From: Owenia fusiformis
Taxonomy: Eukaryota; Annelida; Polychaeta; Sabellida; Oweniidae
Assembly: GCA_903813345.2 (NCBI GenBank)
Contig: CAIIXF020000011.1
Coordinates: forward strand, 13,561,754 to 13,625,753
DNA length: 64,000 nt
Direction of reading: 5' to 3'
The first letter of the stretch is position 1; every line of letters starts with the position of its first letter. Both the position numbers and the translations under genes were made by a program. The notes under the pieces are model-generated. The model was not told where the DNA came from and searched no databases. It worked only from the letters and a program-made list of their open reading frames with translations. Shown here piece by piece: positions 22,385 to 34,117 of the stretch.

Positions 22385-22624
22385 TTACTTTTCCCTTGGC
22401 CTATGTTGCAGACTGGCACTCTTGTAATATTCCCCACCCTTCGTTTCAAGAAAAAAATCCTCTAAAATTCCATCCAGAACGATTTTATCGATAGATTTAA
22501 CGTCTATTTCGATATCTTTTTCGTCCACATAACACTTGAAAATGTTCTCAGACTTTTCCGTTGATTTAATGGTGTTTTTAGAATGCACATCCCTCAAGAT
22601 GTCGTTCTTTTCATCGGAATTCAA
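22385..22624 (-). CDS. Unrecognised acidic/lysine-rich ORF, possible exon
   Basis: A 79-codon frame, rich in D, E, K and S (NSDEKNDILRDVHSKN, then IEIDVKSIDKIVLDGILED), ends at a stop. Upstream, at about 22652 on the minus strand, AAAATGGCGGACGG gives a good start context (MADGKRFK), but it is in another frame. Either one frameshift broke a small gene, or an exon begins nearby. I do not recognise the protein. Its composition looks more like coding than its neighbours, but no splice pair is clear. Confidence 0.3.
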   Translation of the reverse strand: MNSDEKNDILRDVHSKNTIKSTEKSENIFKCYVDEKDIEIDVKSIDKIVLDGILEDFFLETKGGEYYKSASLQHRPREK

Positions 22625-22725
22625 ACTTTAAATCTTTTTCCGTCCGCCATTTTAATATACGTCACAACTGCACTGGAGGAAACGGGACGATTCAGAATTC
22701 CCGGGCGGGCAATACGCCGGGCAAT

Positions 22726-22772
22726 CGAACTCCCATGCAGTGTCTCGGTATATATCACTGCACGGGAGTTCG
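22726..22772. repeat. 17-bp stem hairpin within GCCGGGCAATACG repeats
   Basis: CGAACTCCCATGCAGTG pairs with CACTGCACGGGAGTTCG (16 of 17) around a 13-base loop. GCGGGCAATACG and GCCGGGCAATACG lie outside. It may be a tiny foldback element. Confidence 0.6.
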
Positions 22773-22899
22773 CCGGGCAATACGTCCTTCAAGTATAATT
22801 CAAAAATTAAGGGAGCTGTGAAATACGCTTTGGTATTTTTGATCACTCATGGTACTGAATCAGCCAATCAAAGGACACAAATTCTAGCAATGGTATAAT

Positions 22900-23194
22900 A
22901 ATTATATTTATCATGATAACTTTTGTATATTTCAGATAGTAATGTATAAGCCTAATGTGCAGCAAAGCTGTGGCCTTTTGTAATTTAGGGAGGTTCAGCC
23001 ATGCTAACTTTTCCGAAAATAACATGGCAGAGAAGTATCAAAATATAAGAGGACACAGATATGATAGCTAAACTTCAAAACAAACTAAAATATACAAAAG
23101 TTAGGATAAATATAAATGTTTCTATTTTAACATAAACTGTTTCAATTTGGTTATTTGATTGCTTACTTTTTAAATTCAAAGTACTCACAAACAT
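22900..23194. repeat. Dispersed inverted repeat related to 9090-9242 and 10783-11620
   Basis: ACTTTTGTATATTTCAGATA at 22920 and its inverse near 23085 (TATACAAAAGTTAGGATAAA) make this a foldback. ATAACATGGCAGAGAA is shared with the element at 10793-11613. The outer right part matches the inverse of 9104-9190. Confidence 0.6.
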
Positions 23195-23198
23195 TTAA

Positions 23199-23597
23199 GG
23201 TTCAGCTGGAAAGTAACATTTTGGTAAAATTGCTATACCTGCACATGTTATTTTCTGGTACAAAATTAAGTATGAAGTCGTGTGTATTTCCTTGCTTTTT
23301 TCAGGAAAGGATCATTACACTGTCTATTTTTAGTAAACCTGGAAACGGGTCAATTGTAGTTCCTGTGTTGTCTGAAAACTTTGAAAGAAAATTTGGAAAA
23401 ATCGAAAGTGTAAGTGTGAAATATCGGAATTTCCTGGAGTTCATATGGACCAGATATTCTAAAAGAAGACAATGTAATGATACTTTCCTGAAAAAAGCAA
23501 GGAAATTGACACATGACTTCATACTTTATTTTGTACCAGAAAATAACATGTGCAGGTATCCAAATTTTTTACCAAAATGTTACTTTCCAGCTGTACC
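23199..23597. mobile_element. 399-bp TTAA-flanked element with about 110-bp inverted ends
   Basis: The ends read GGTTCAGCTGGAAAGTAACA and, inverted, GGTACAGCTGGAAAGTAACA, with homology through CTTGCTTTTTTCAGGAAAG. TTAA lies at 23195-23198 and 23598-23601. The second TTAA is shared with the next element. The 148-codon ORF across it just reads the two arms. Confidence 0.8.
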
Positions 23598-23688
23598 TTA
23601 AGGTGCTATGGAAGTTAACAGGAAATGACAAAACAGGAAGTGACAATTTTTTTTGCATTTTTAGACATTTTTTGAACTAAGATAACAG

Positions 23689-25182
23689 CCCAATTGAAAA
23701 ATAAAACTAATTACCAACTTATTACCAACTAATTTACAACTAATTATCAACAATTCTGCTGGCAATTGGAATTAAAGTTAAGCGTTAATTAAATCAATGA
23801 TAATTATGGCCTAATTATCAGTAGCAAGTTCAACGTAAATTAACTTACAATAATGCTGATTTATGATTTTTAGTTGATAATTAAGATATGAAATGTTTGA
23901 GGGTGATAGTAAGTGGTAAATTAAAACGTTTTTGTTCTGAAGTAGATTATTGGTTGATAGTTAACATATAGGATGATTATAATGATAATTAGTCGTTAAT
24001 TAGGCCCATGATTTAGAAATACAAACCCCCTAAATTTAATTTCAAGATGGTGGAAAAAGAAAACATGTGAGAGATATTTCTCTCATAAAATTGAGAATTA
24101 CAACGTGAATGGTGCGTACACTACCATGAAATTTGGTCAACATTGTTATAAGGGTATGTAGAACATGAATACAATGTATGTTAAATCTTATTCACACTTC
24201 TGTCTGAAATGTTTATGAATTAAAAAATCTTATTGAATCAGATCATATAATATTAATCCTAGAATGCAATTTAGGTACTAACATGGGTTACCTATATTTC
24301 ACAAGTAATCCAAATGTGCTCTTCTAAATAATGATTGTTAGATCAAAGACATTTCAAAATATATTTTTGATTATATCTGTTACGTCCTTATTATGTAACA
24401 TTATATTATGTAACATTATAGTCTAATGTTTGTGTTCTGATTTTAGTTGTTGATGGCAATAATGATGTTTTCACATGCTTTTCATGAATCTTAAAAATTT
24501 GCAAAATAGAATAGCTTTAAAAAAGAGGGGGAGAAACCCCAGGGTTCAAAGATGACATATACGCTTATAATGTAAATCTGTATTGAGATGACATCGTCGC
24601 TGATTGGTTTAGCGAGTCGATCGTTGATTGGTTTAAAACTAGGTCAATTTGAAAACTTTGAAAACCAAGATGGAGGGTACGTTTTCGACAAAAGGAGGTG
24701 TGCGAAGGAGGAAATCGTATGTCATCAATTGAATCATGGGGTTTTCCCTCCTGTTGCTGTGAAATTTCAATAGTTCAAGGTCTGTTCTGAAAGATCCTAA
24801 TTAAGATGAATATTCCGTCACAAAATAGTTCAAGATGAAGCAAAAATCTCCGAGTGAAGAGAAGCAAAAAAGAAGCGAGTCATTTTTGAGATGTCATAAA
24901 TCTGACTTAAACCTAACTTTCAACTAATTATCAAGAGTAAGTTAGGTGATAATTAGAGATTAACTTACATCAAACTTACAACTAACTTTCAACTAATTTA
25001 CGTAAATAGCTCATTTGCATATTGATGGTAGTTAATCGTTAATTAAGTTGCAAATTAAGCGTTAATTAAGTTGATAATTAGCTCATTTGCATGTGAATTT
25101 TTACACCTAACTTTCAACTAATTATCAATAGTAAGTTAGGTGATAATTGGAGATGATTTTCCATAGGCTTTTTTCAATTGGG
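23689..25182. mobile_element. Middle nested element with CCCAATTGAAAAA ends
   Basis: It starts CCCAATTGAAAAATAAAAC and ends TTTTTTCAATTGGG. The flank is AG on both sides (23687-23688 and 25183-25184). Removing the element plus one AG restores GATAACAGAGTTCTG, exactly the sequence in the relative near 3628, so the insertion is proven by an empty site. Both ends carry arrays of short blocks such as CAACTAATTATCAA and GCGTTAATTAAGTTG. It has no coding capacity and itself contains the MITE at 24523-24755. Confidence 0.85.
24523..24755. mobile_element. Inner MITE (AAGAGGGGG family)
   Basis: The 233-bp copy closely matches 31136-31366. Ends: AAGAGGGGGAGAAACCCCA and the inverted TGGGGTTTTCCCTCCTGTT. 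The flanks GCTTTAAAA and GCTGTGAAA agree at 7 of 9 positions, an eroded 9-bp duplication. It is the third layer of the nested stack. Confidence 0.85.
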
Positions 25183-25784
25183 AGAGTTCTGTCTTGACCT
25201 CCAGTCAATTCAACTAGTTCCAAATACCATTTACAGGTCCAGGATCACAATGTTCATCGTCAGAATGACCCTAAACATGATGAAATAACCTTTTCAGCCC
25301 TATGAAAATGTGACTGAAAAATAGCTAAAAGTAGGAGGTAGGAAAAGTCACTGAACAAAATCTTTTGAATTTTTCAGATAATGTGCCAAATATATTGCTC
25401 TAAATGATACAATCTTTGAAAATTTGATATCATTCATAGAAAAAGAAAAAAAAAATGAAAAAACTGATTTGAAAAGCGATCTATTTTCCTTTTTATGACC
25501 GCCATTTTTGTTTCAGACAATTTTCTAAAATTTCAAAGATTGTAATAGTTAGAGCATTATATTGGGCACATTTTCTGAAAAATTCAAAAGATTCTGTTCA
25601 GTGACCTTCCCTAGCTCCTACTTTTAGCTTTTTTTCAGTCACACTTTCAAAGGGCTAAAAAGGTTATTTCATCATGTTTAGGGTCATTCTGAACTCTGTT
25701 ATTTTGTTCAAAAAATGTCTAAAAATGCAAAAAAAAATTCACTTCCTGTTTCGTCATTTCCTGTTAACTTCTATGGCACCTTAA

Positions 25785-26177
25785 AATGTTACTGTAATAC
25801 CTACCTATATAGCATGTGACAATGAGGATTGCATCAAATTTCCAATATACACTTACCCTACGATTTTTAGTCGCTTCTTCAAGGTAATGGCAACTTGTAC
25901 ATGGGACTCGTGTTTTCTATTGCCGCAATTCTTCAAGTCTGTTCATCGTTGCTGTTGGCTCGAAATTTCTTGACAGGTTTGTAGACTGCTGCTCTGTTCT
26001 CACGTCAGATCTCGTTTGAATGAAGTAATGCTAGAGTCTCTCGGAAATCGTTTACTAAAGAGAGCCAGGCTTCCTCTAAATTAAATGTCCAGTATTAGTT
26101 TGTTATCACATAAAATATAATATGTGGATCGCTGCAAAGCCGAAGCTGTTTCATGTCAATTTAGTATGTATTCATTA
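25785..26177. other. Non-coding
   Basis: I see no gene or clear repeat here. Confidence 0.45.
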
Positions 26178-26320
26178 TGCCTTGTTGGTCACATTTGCGC
26201 TGATTTTCACTACGGCGCCCGGCCGATTGAGTATTTTGTTCAAAATTGAATACAATATTGAGCAAAGCACTCAATCGCCCGGACGCCGGCCGATGGATCG
26301 GAGCAAATGTGACCCAGGCA
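26178..26320. mobile_element. 143-bp miniature relative of the Harbinger-like pair
   Basis: It starts TGCCTTGTTGGTCACATTTG and ends AATGTGACCCAGGCA. The subterminal CGGCGCCCGGCCGAT is as in 4807-8097, with a very short core. The flanks TTA and ATG do not match, so the target duplication is lost or never formed. Confidence 0.75.
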
Positions 26321-26543
26321 ATGGGGATCAACTGGAAACAAAGACTTTACGTTTTAGTTTCAACATGGCCGGACTTCCGGATATAGAATTTTGTACGACC
26401 TTTCCAATTTGGATATTTTCCAACCGTGGCAATAAAAATGTCAGATGTCGTTATTGTCTGATAAAATCATAATCATCAATCAAAAAGAATTTAGCTAATA
26501 TCGTGATCGCTGTGTATTTTGACTTTTTGATATGTAATAAAAC

Positions 26544-26573
26544 CATGGGCTTTCAACTAGTTGAAAGCCCATG
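26544..26573. repeat. Perfect 30-bp palindrome
   Basis: CATGGGCTTTCAACT followed directly by its exact reverse complement, with no spacer. Role unknown. Confidence 0.85.
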
Positions 26574-26699
26574 AATAAAACCAAAACTTGTGATTCAAAA
26601 TCTGAACTAAAGAATATGGCCGGCTGTTCTTGAATTTTGGAATTAAAACGTACTTCAAGATTGGACTTATTCAAGGGCTTGCTTAATACCCGGGGCTTA

Positions 26700-28940
26700 G
26701 TAGGTGCTGCCCTGTCAACCCTCACGCATTAGGCGTGATTGTCACGCATTTGCTGGAAAAATAGAAATCACGCATCAATTTAGCGTGTATGATTAAATAT
26801 CACGCATAGATATCACGCATTTTGTTGATATTTTTTAAAACGTTGTGAAATGCCGATACGGTAAAATACCGAACGGCGAAAAAAAGCGAACGCATTCCGT
26901 TCGTGTATATATCACGCATTTGTTTCGAAAAAATTACACCTCCTCAATAAGTAAACGGAGATAGTTTTCTACTTTTTAACAATGAAACGTAGATATATTT
27001 GAGTTGTAGGCCCAAATAAGACATTTAATTAGTTTTACTGTACAAATAAACGTTGTAATAATTTCGAATGATATTTGCGCTCGAAAACACATTTTACTCA
27101 ATGAATTCATACACACGTGTTAAGATATTAAATTAAAATTTCGAGGATAAAAATGATTTACAGTCATGTAATTGGAAAACATTCTTATAGAATTTTATTG
27201 CTGTTGACACGATGACATCATGTCTTCCTTTCGTGTTCCAGTGATTTGCAACAACAAGCTATCACCCACTGTTCAAATTACACGACGCCTAACGAAATTA
27301 TCCATGAGAGTATATCCCTACGCTCGAACATCAAAAGCACAAAAATGTATTTTATGCGAAGTAATCTGAACATAAATAATAGATGGCATATGGATACAGA
27401 TCTCTTTCAAAATTAAAAAAGTCAAACTAAAGAACTCTTGATTTTAGCTATCATTCAAATCATCTGTTTCTGAATTCATTCACATGTAACATGTACGTTA
27501 ACATGCAGCCACAAAATACATCCAATTAACCTATTACCACACTCGAATGAAAGACTAACGAGTGCCAGTTTTAAGCGACTGGCATTGTTTCAAATGTAAC
27601 TTTGTTTCACAACTGATTTTCTTAATTGTGTTCGATTATCACGACGCTCAACATTGCTATTATACAAAGGAAAATTTGGTTAATTAAAAAGTATCTTGTT
27701 AATGAAATAAAATGTTTACTTTAATTTTCATCTATTTTTGTTTTAATGTTTTGAATACTTTTTTTGTTAAATGAACAAACTTTACTTTGTACAGCAACCC
27801 AAAACACGTTGTTTATATTTCATTTTGTTCCAATGAGATTTGGATAGATGTTTCTTTTTTCTCAAGATTAGTTTGAAAGGAACAGAAACAGTTGAACAAA
27901 AAATGTTAACAAAAACAGTTATCAGTCAGGTCACATGCGCAATACGTGCGTTCATCAATATTTACTGAAAATATTGCCACATTTGAAGTTAACTTCTGGG
28001 CCATTATTTTCAATATACCTATCAGCAAACATGTAAATAATAAATCTTTTTTAACATGAACCAACCACAATTTAAATGTAATTTTTGCGTTCAGTTTTAG
28101 AATAAACTTACTACTTTTGTACATTATTGGGTGACACTGTATTTATTTTTTCATGATATCGTATTAATACAAGCGTGCCAATTTTTGTTCAACCTCCAAC
28201 ACATTTATATTTCGAGGGTAGCATTCTAAGAATAATCCCCGGGGAATAATCGAGAAAATCCACGTATTTAAATTCCTCCCTTTTGGAGAACGTGAAATCT
28301 GACAGAGCCCATGATAATACGCAATTTGAAAAACCAACAATACGTTTCAGGTTTTTACAATTCTGGGTCGAAGCTTATATCTTGAAAGTGTAACATTTTG
28401 AATGTAATCTCCTACTCAATGAAAAATGAAAACAAATGTGAAGTTTTTCTTATGAAATATACATTTCTGGATTTCAGGATATTGCCTTATTCTAGACGCA
28501 CGCAAAGTGTATTGTTAATACTTGACGTTGCTCAGATATTTTGATGTGATGGCGGTTTTGGTAATCGGCTACCACTGTAGCCTCCAACATGTTTTCGAAC
28601 GCCTTAGCCTATAAAATGATAGTGCTGAGCTATTCAGGTCTTGTCTTTTCTTAAATGCATTGAGCGTAAATCTTTGTTGTGGATTCATGCTGTTCTATTA
28701 ATATGTTTACATTTATATCAATATACGAAGTGTGCCTGTAGTCATCAGTAAGCGAGTAGGTCCAGTAGCCGACTGGTGTGATATTTTATTTTGCAATATA
28801 AGTTTCTTATCGATTATGATTATCATTTTAAATGAAGTTCAATATACTAGAAATTAATATTATTCTATTGAAAATACAATACCCCATTTATAATAATCCT
28901 CTTTCAATGGGAAAGCTTGGTTCCCCGGGAATCCGCGTTT
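26700..28940. other. Non-coding, TCACGCAT repeats at the start
   Basis: The motif TCACGCAT (and ATGCGTGA) occurs several times in 26720-26935, with ACGAACGG-type motifs shared with 18795-18915. The rest, to 28.9 kb, is AT-rich with no supported exon. Confidence 0.5.
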
Positions 28941-29029
28941 CGTCCAAAGTAGTCATATAAAATCCCGGAATGTTTGATACGATTGAACAAACATTTTTTT
29001 TCCAGTGTATGCATGTACGCTTCCGAAGA

Positions 29030-30836
29030 AAAAGTTACATAACTTGAGAATTCGAAACAAAATTGCCGCACAAGCATGTAGAAAGAGAAAAAGGGAGGCT
29101 CTAGCGCAATCTATGCGAACACGTACAAGTGCCCCAACCGTTTTCAAGGTAGCATTACCGGTTTTCAGTCAAAAATGAAAGTCCTTCAAGAAAAAACTCA
29201 GTATCAACCGATCGATGAAGCAAGATAATTCACGTCTGAAGAACAAGACTATCAAATTAGAGAAACTTGTGAAACGACTAAAAAAACAATATCTCGAATG
29301 AGGGCGAAGCAAGTGCGAGCACGTGAAGATATATCGGTACGTTCAAGGGAACTCAGTGATGGTTTACCATCTGAATATAACTCTCCAGGAAGAATCGCAT
29401 CAGCAGACCTTAAACGTATCAATCTAGGTTCGACACAATTGCGTTATCTCCAAGCAAAACATATCGTCGCAAATGCAACACTCCAGAGGTCTAGCAAGAA
29501 AAATAAAGATGTTTTTCTTCGCGATAGCCTTAAGAAGTACGGATGCCTCAAAGCAATATCAAGCTTTCCCGGAATGCGAGTTCAACTGAAACACGAGAAA
29601 CAACCCATAAAACAACCAAGGTCGTCAAACAAAGGTCTTATGTACGGATCATTGGTCGTAGAATTCCTAAAGAGAGAAGATAATAGCACAATGTTTCCAG
29701 GAAAAGGTGATTGCGTAAAAAGAAAGAATCAGATTCAACAGAAATACGTCCTTTAACGACTATGTAAATAACCTTTATCTGAAATTCAAATTCGAATATC
29801 CAAATGTACCAATTGGTTTAACACCATTCAAAAAACTTCGACCAAAGTATATATCACTTTTAAAATACAAATCACAGAAAATTTGTCTTTGCACAAGACA
29901 CCAAAATATTGCCTTGAAGCTGAGGGCAGTTCATCGTCTCTGCGTCGGCGTGAATAACATTGGAAAGAACCACGATGGTGTAGCACGAAATTTTACGGAT
30001 GCAGAGATACTGAATCGCCTCTCCCACCTGCCTAAAACAGTCACCCATCTTACTTGGAAAAGGATACCGATGACAAAATGAGATGGAAGCAGGTGTCCGT
30101 CACAGTCCCTAGTAGAGAATTTTAAAAACATTTATGACTGACTTCAAAGACTTTAGGCAACACCTGATGAACATAAAAATCAATATAAACAAACCAGAAA
30201 CCTGCGAGAATCTTAAAATCAAAGTGAAGTCATGGTATGGTTGGACTTCTCAGAAAACTATACGTGTTCCTCAATGGAGGAATTACAGTCGACTTATTGG
30301 AACGCCAATATGGTTACACTTCACCCAGCTGTTCTCTATTATAAACCCTCCGAAGATTCCCCAACCAGCGTAAGATGTTTTTGTGCTGAATCCCCAACAT
30401 TAGATCACGATTCAGGAACAATTCAAGCGATAGTCACCAAACTAATTCCCGAAATCCAAGCTCTTGTTCCATCTCTTAATCACATCCATTACCTTTCTGA
30501 TTCACCGACATCGCAATACAGAAACAAAACAATGTTTTAATGTGTCAGCTGTCACAGCTTCGATTTTCCACGCGTGAAAGCAACATGGAATTATCTAGAG
30601 ATTGGGCATTGCAAAGGACCCTGCGATGGTACAGGAGCGAGCGTGAAACGATCGGCGGATTAGGCGGTCAAACTTGGCGTTACAACAATTCAAAACGCCC
30701 GCGGCATCTTTGGATGGGCCAACAATTCCGGCTCTACAATTAAGTATCTGTTTGTTTCTCAAAATGATATCCAGTTGAGTAAAGGCATCATTGAGGATAG
30801 GGCAAAGGGCATCAAACCAGTCGTTGGTACTTTTTG
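29030..30836 (+). pseudogene. Decayed DNA-transposase-like gene (DFSEN / SDSPTSQYR type)
   Basis: In-order fragments on the plus strand: a basic region IAAQACRKRKREA followed by a coil-like NSRLKNKTIKLEKLVKR (29050-29290); SVRSRELSDGLPSEY with VVEFLKREDNSTMFPGKGD (29298-29756); ICLCTRHQNIALKLR (near 29880); LDFSENYTCSSMEELQS (from 30232); HIHYLSDSPTSQYRNKTMF (to 30537); and WNYLEIGHCKGPCDGTGASV (near 30590) ending VKRSAD. Several stops and frameshifts separate them. I know this arrangement (DFSEN, SDGPxxQY, GHGKG) from large multi-copy transposase-like proteins of aquatic invertebrates, with the two aspartates as likely catalytic residues, but I cannot name the superfamily safely. Clear terminal repeats were not found. 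Confidence 0.7.
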
Positions 30837-31135
30837 AACTACATGCAGTACATGAAAGTAAGTGAGAATATAATTCTCACAAGGGATCTATCCTGCTACT
30901 GCGATGACTGCAAGGAAAATCCAATGATGTCACAGTAAGCCTGGAAAAAGCACACACTAGTCAAATCTGTCATCATCACCCCTTTTTCATCTAAAACACG
31001 CAAGCGCAAAACTTAAAGGAAGACTCCCACACGGCAATATTCTAACAATGAAGATGTATGTCAGGCGTGTCTCGTTAACTACTACGTCGATAGTACTTCC
31101 ACCATAGAGTGGATCAAACGTGAAACATGTAATAT

Positions 31136-31366
31136 AAGAGGGGGAGAAACCCCAGGGTTCAAAGATGACATACGCTTATAATGTAAATCTGTATTGAGAT
31201 GACATTGTCGCTGATTGGTTTAGCGAGTCGATCGTTGATTGGTTTAAAACTAGGTCAATTTGAAAACTTTAAAAACCAAGATGGAGGTTAAGTTTTCGAC
31301 AAAAGGAGGTGCTCGAAGGAGGAAATCGTATGTCATCAATTGAATCATGGGGTTTTCCCTCCTCTT
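31136..31366. mobile_element. MITE (AAGAGGGGG family), perfect 9-bp target duplication
   Basis: 231 bp with ends AAGAGGGGGAGAAACCCCA and TGGGGTTTTCCCTCCTCTT (inverted). Flanked by ATGTAATAT at 31127-31135 and 31367-31375. Nearly identical to 24523-24755, apart from a few substitutions and a 2-base indel. Confidence 0.95.
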
Positions 31367-31519
31367 ATGTAATATGTGGTGTCACGATTCTGACGAATGC
31401 TCAAGGAAACACGGAACTGTAATTTCAGCCATTAGATTCATTTGCTTCGAATGTTGTAAAAACCATGACATTTTAACGTTGGCATTCGGAATAGAAATCT
31501 CCCACATAATTTTCAACTG

Positions 31520-31985
31520 AAATTTAAATGTCGTGAAAACTAATTTAAACATTGAATATTTGATCCAGTTACTGTATATTTGTCATGAAGTTACATAGGA
31601 GAATATTTTTAATAACTTACATTACAAACAGTTGTGGTATATTCCAAGAAATAGTTCAATGGCAAATGATTTTTTGTCGTTCAATCAGAGAAATGAGCAC
31701 TTGTAGATAACAACGTTAATAAAATCATTTAGAACGAAAATATTTGCTTATGTTACATTTGCTGTCATATGTTAGTGACTTAAAAAGAAGGATATGCTTT
31801 TCATTCTATTTTTTGTTCTCAACTGTTAAAGGAAACTGTTAAAGGATAGGATATCATACCGTTCTTCTGTCACCTCCAACACAAAAATTTCGAATACTTA
31901 TTTTGTGAATGCTTTGTTGAGAATGGATTCGAGATGTACTCAAATTAAAATATGTATAATTATCTAGAAAAATTAAGGATGCATG
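31520..31985. repeat. Diverged paralogue of 38750-39330
   Basis: Shared blocks include TATTCCAAGAAA, the pair AGAATGGATTCGAGATGTAC and ACTCAAA, and TTTCGAATACT. This copy lacks the 79-bp MITE found at 38948-39026 and so serves as its empty site. It follows the decayed transposase and may be its 3' region. Confidence 0.7.
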
Positions 31986-32773
31986 ATTTTTTGACGCATG
32001 TTGGTTTGACGCATTTATTTGACCTGACTACAAAATATATAATCTGTTGATCAAGATCATGGAGAATATATTTTGAACAAATTGCCTCGCAGTAAGTAAC
32101 AATTATCCAAAATGGTGGCAGATTTGCTCAATTTCAAATATTGGAGGCTATTTGATTAATTTGACGGAGTCAGGACTGAGCTCAAGTTCTATCATTGATC
32201 TGGAAATAAGCATTTCAGATGAATGTGTTGTACTATACACTAGTAGCCGAGGCCATTTTCTTGCAAAACTCTTTGATGGAATTCGAGTTGATACTTGAAA
32301 TTTCCAAATTAGAGTTATGGTCATTATAGTGTTATATGTCGGGAACAATAATACACTTAATATCCAACAGCGCCCCAATCATTCACACTACACCTGATAT
32401 GGTTTATTTTCCAGTGTCCATTAAACAATTTGGGCATGGTTTCACTTCATTAATATTTAGTACAAATCATTTTCTTAATGTTGAAAACTAAATTGTGTAC
32501 TAAAGTGGCAGAACTTTATGACAATCATTTTTGTAAAAATAAGTTCCCTGGATTTTGTAGATTTCATTTAGGTTCAATTGTAAAATACTTTAGATGTATT
32601 TTTACTCAAGAACGCACTTGCTCTTTGCCCCGATTCATATTTTTGCATCCCCGTAACAATTTTTGAATTTATGGTATTTTACACATGCATAGTCCCTTTA
32701 TATCATTGATTTGCGTATATTATTAGATTTATCCTAGTTAGGTTGTTTCATTTTTCAAGAATATTCTCGGATT
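31986..32773. other. Non-coding
   Basis: I see no supported gene or repeat. Confidence 0.45.
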
Positions 32774-32775
32774 AC

Positions 32776-34087
32776 AACGGGCCTTTAACACGATGTTACA
32801 AATGGTGCTGGTAGTTCACTGATTTTCTTTCAACAAAATCAGATAACGTTAAAACTGGTCCGTCGGCCATTCTTTCCGTTCCATTGAATTACATTGTGGG
32901 GGACGCCCATTTTTCAATGGAAAACAATGTTTCGCACTTCTTTGCTGCTAATTTACCGGAAATGGTCAGAACCAATTTTTCTGATATAAGCATTTGAGAA
33001 TACATCAAGACACTTTCAACTGATGTAAACCAGAGTGTTCTAGCACTTTTTATCACAAAGATATTGCAGATCTACTGGTCCAGGGGTCAAACAAATAAAA
33101 AATGCATGTATTGGGCAGTTAAATTCATGAATGTTTTTCTTTTCTGTCAACAATTTGAATATTTTAGAATTTTTTATCATAAAATAACAAAATATACCCT
33201 TGCAAATCTAATAAAACATGTTCTTAGAATAAAAGTGGCCGAAATCAATTTTTATTTTTGACCCCCTCCCCCAGTAGACTACAGGCTAGTAGACTGACAA
33301 TATCTCAGCGACAAAAAGTGCTAGAAACAATCTAGTTTGCATCCATTGAAAGTGTATTGATGTTTATACCACTCTAAGTCCAATTACAGTTGTATAACAT
33401 GGGTCTATAACAACGATATACTGTGTAGAGTGGTATATCGTCATCGTATACAACTCCTCCGTATACACTCCAGCGTATACCACTGTAGAAGTGCATTCTG
33501 GGAACTAATGAATAAAAAAATCATGAAAATTTTCATGATTTCCTAGAATCAAGTGACGTCGTAAATGGTTCCGGCATGATTTGCTAGGATCAAGCCACGT
33601 CATAAATGGTTCGAGATCAACATCAGTAGTTGGCTATGGGATATTTTTATGGTTTTTAATTGTTATGATTGTGTTCGAATCAACTGTAATTGAACTTAGA
33701 GTGGCATAATAAGATTATATAATGGTTCATTCTGTATATCGTGCATTTTATACTCTCGTGAGAATATAATATATTCACTCGTTCGCTACGCTCACTTGTG
33801 AATATATCATATACTCACTCGAGTATAAACACGATATACAGAAAGAACCATTATATAACCTCATAATATCCAAATGCTTACAACAGGAAAACATTTTCCA
33901 ATCATATTCGGCAAATGATAAGCAAAGAAGCGAAATAATGTTTCTCATTGAAAAGTGAGCGTCGCCCACAATGTAATCCAATGGGACGGAAAGAATGGCC
34001 AACGGACCAGTTTTAACATTATCCAATTTTGTTGAAAAAAACAGTGAACTACCATCACCATTTGTAACCCCATGTTAAAGGGCCGTT
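32776..34087. mobile_element. 1.3-kb element with long terminal inverted repeats
   Basis: Left AACGGGCCTTTAACACGATG and right, inverted, AACGGCCCTTTAACATGGGG. Homology continues for about 200 bp (GTTACAAATGGTG, TAGTTCACTG, AAACTGGTCCG and the GCCATTCTTTCCGTCC-like block). Inside, 33350-33480 and 33640-33860 hold further inverted motifs (GGTATATCG, CGATATACAGAAAG). There is no transposase. No convincing target duplication was found. Confidence 0.75.
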
Positions 34088-34117
34088 ATGATCTGAGAAC
34101 ATTCTTGAAAAATGAAA

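Larger units (their letters stand above)
23602..25780. mobile_element. Outer TTAA-flanked foldback element, host to a nested insertion
   Basis: GGTGCTATGGAAGTTAACAG at the left and its inverse at the right (with one difference) are flanked by TTAA (23598-23601 and 25781-25784). Without the nested insert it would be about 685 bp, made of two long arms. CAGAATGACCCTAAACATGA in the left arm recurs inverted near 25675. The left arm keeps a stretch (CTCCAGTCAATTCAACTAGT) also found in the small relative at 3544-3768 but missing from the right arm. Confidence 0.85.

Noticed and set aside
23155-23601. 148-codon ORF as a gene
   Set aside because: It reads through both arms of a 399-bp inverted-repeat element flanked by TTAA, and its two halves mirror each other.
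33775-34026. 83-codon minus-strand ORF
   Set aside because: It lies in one arm of the 32776-34087 inverted-repeat element and has no domain.
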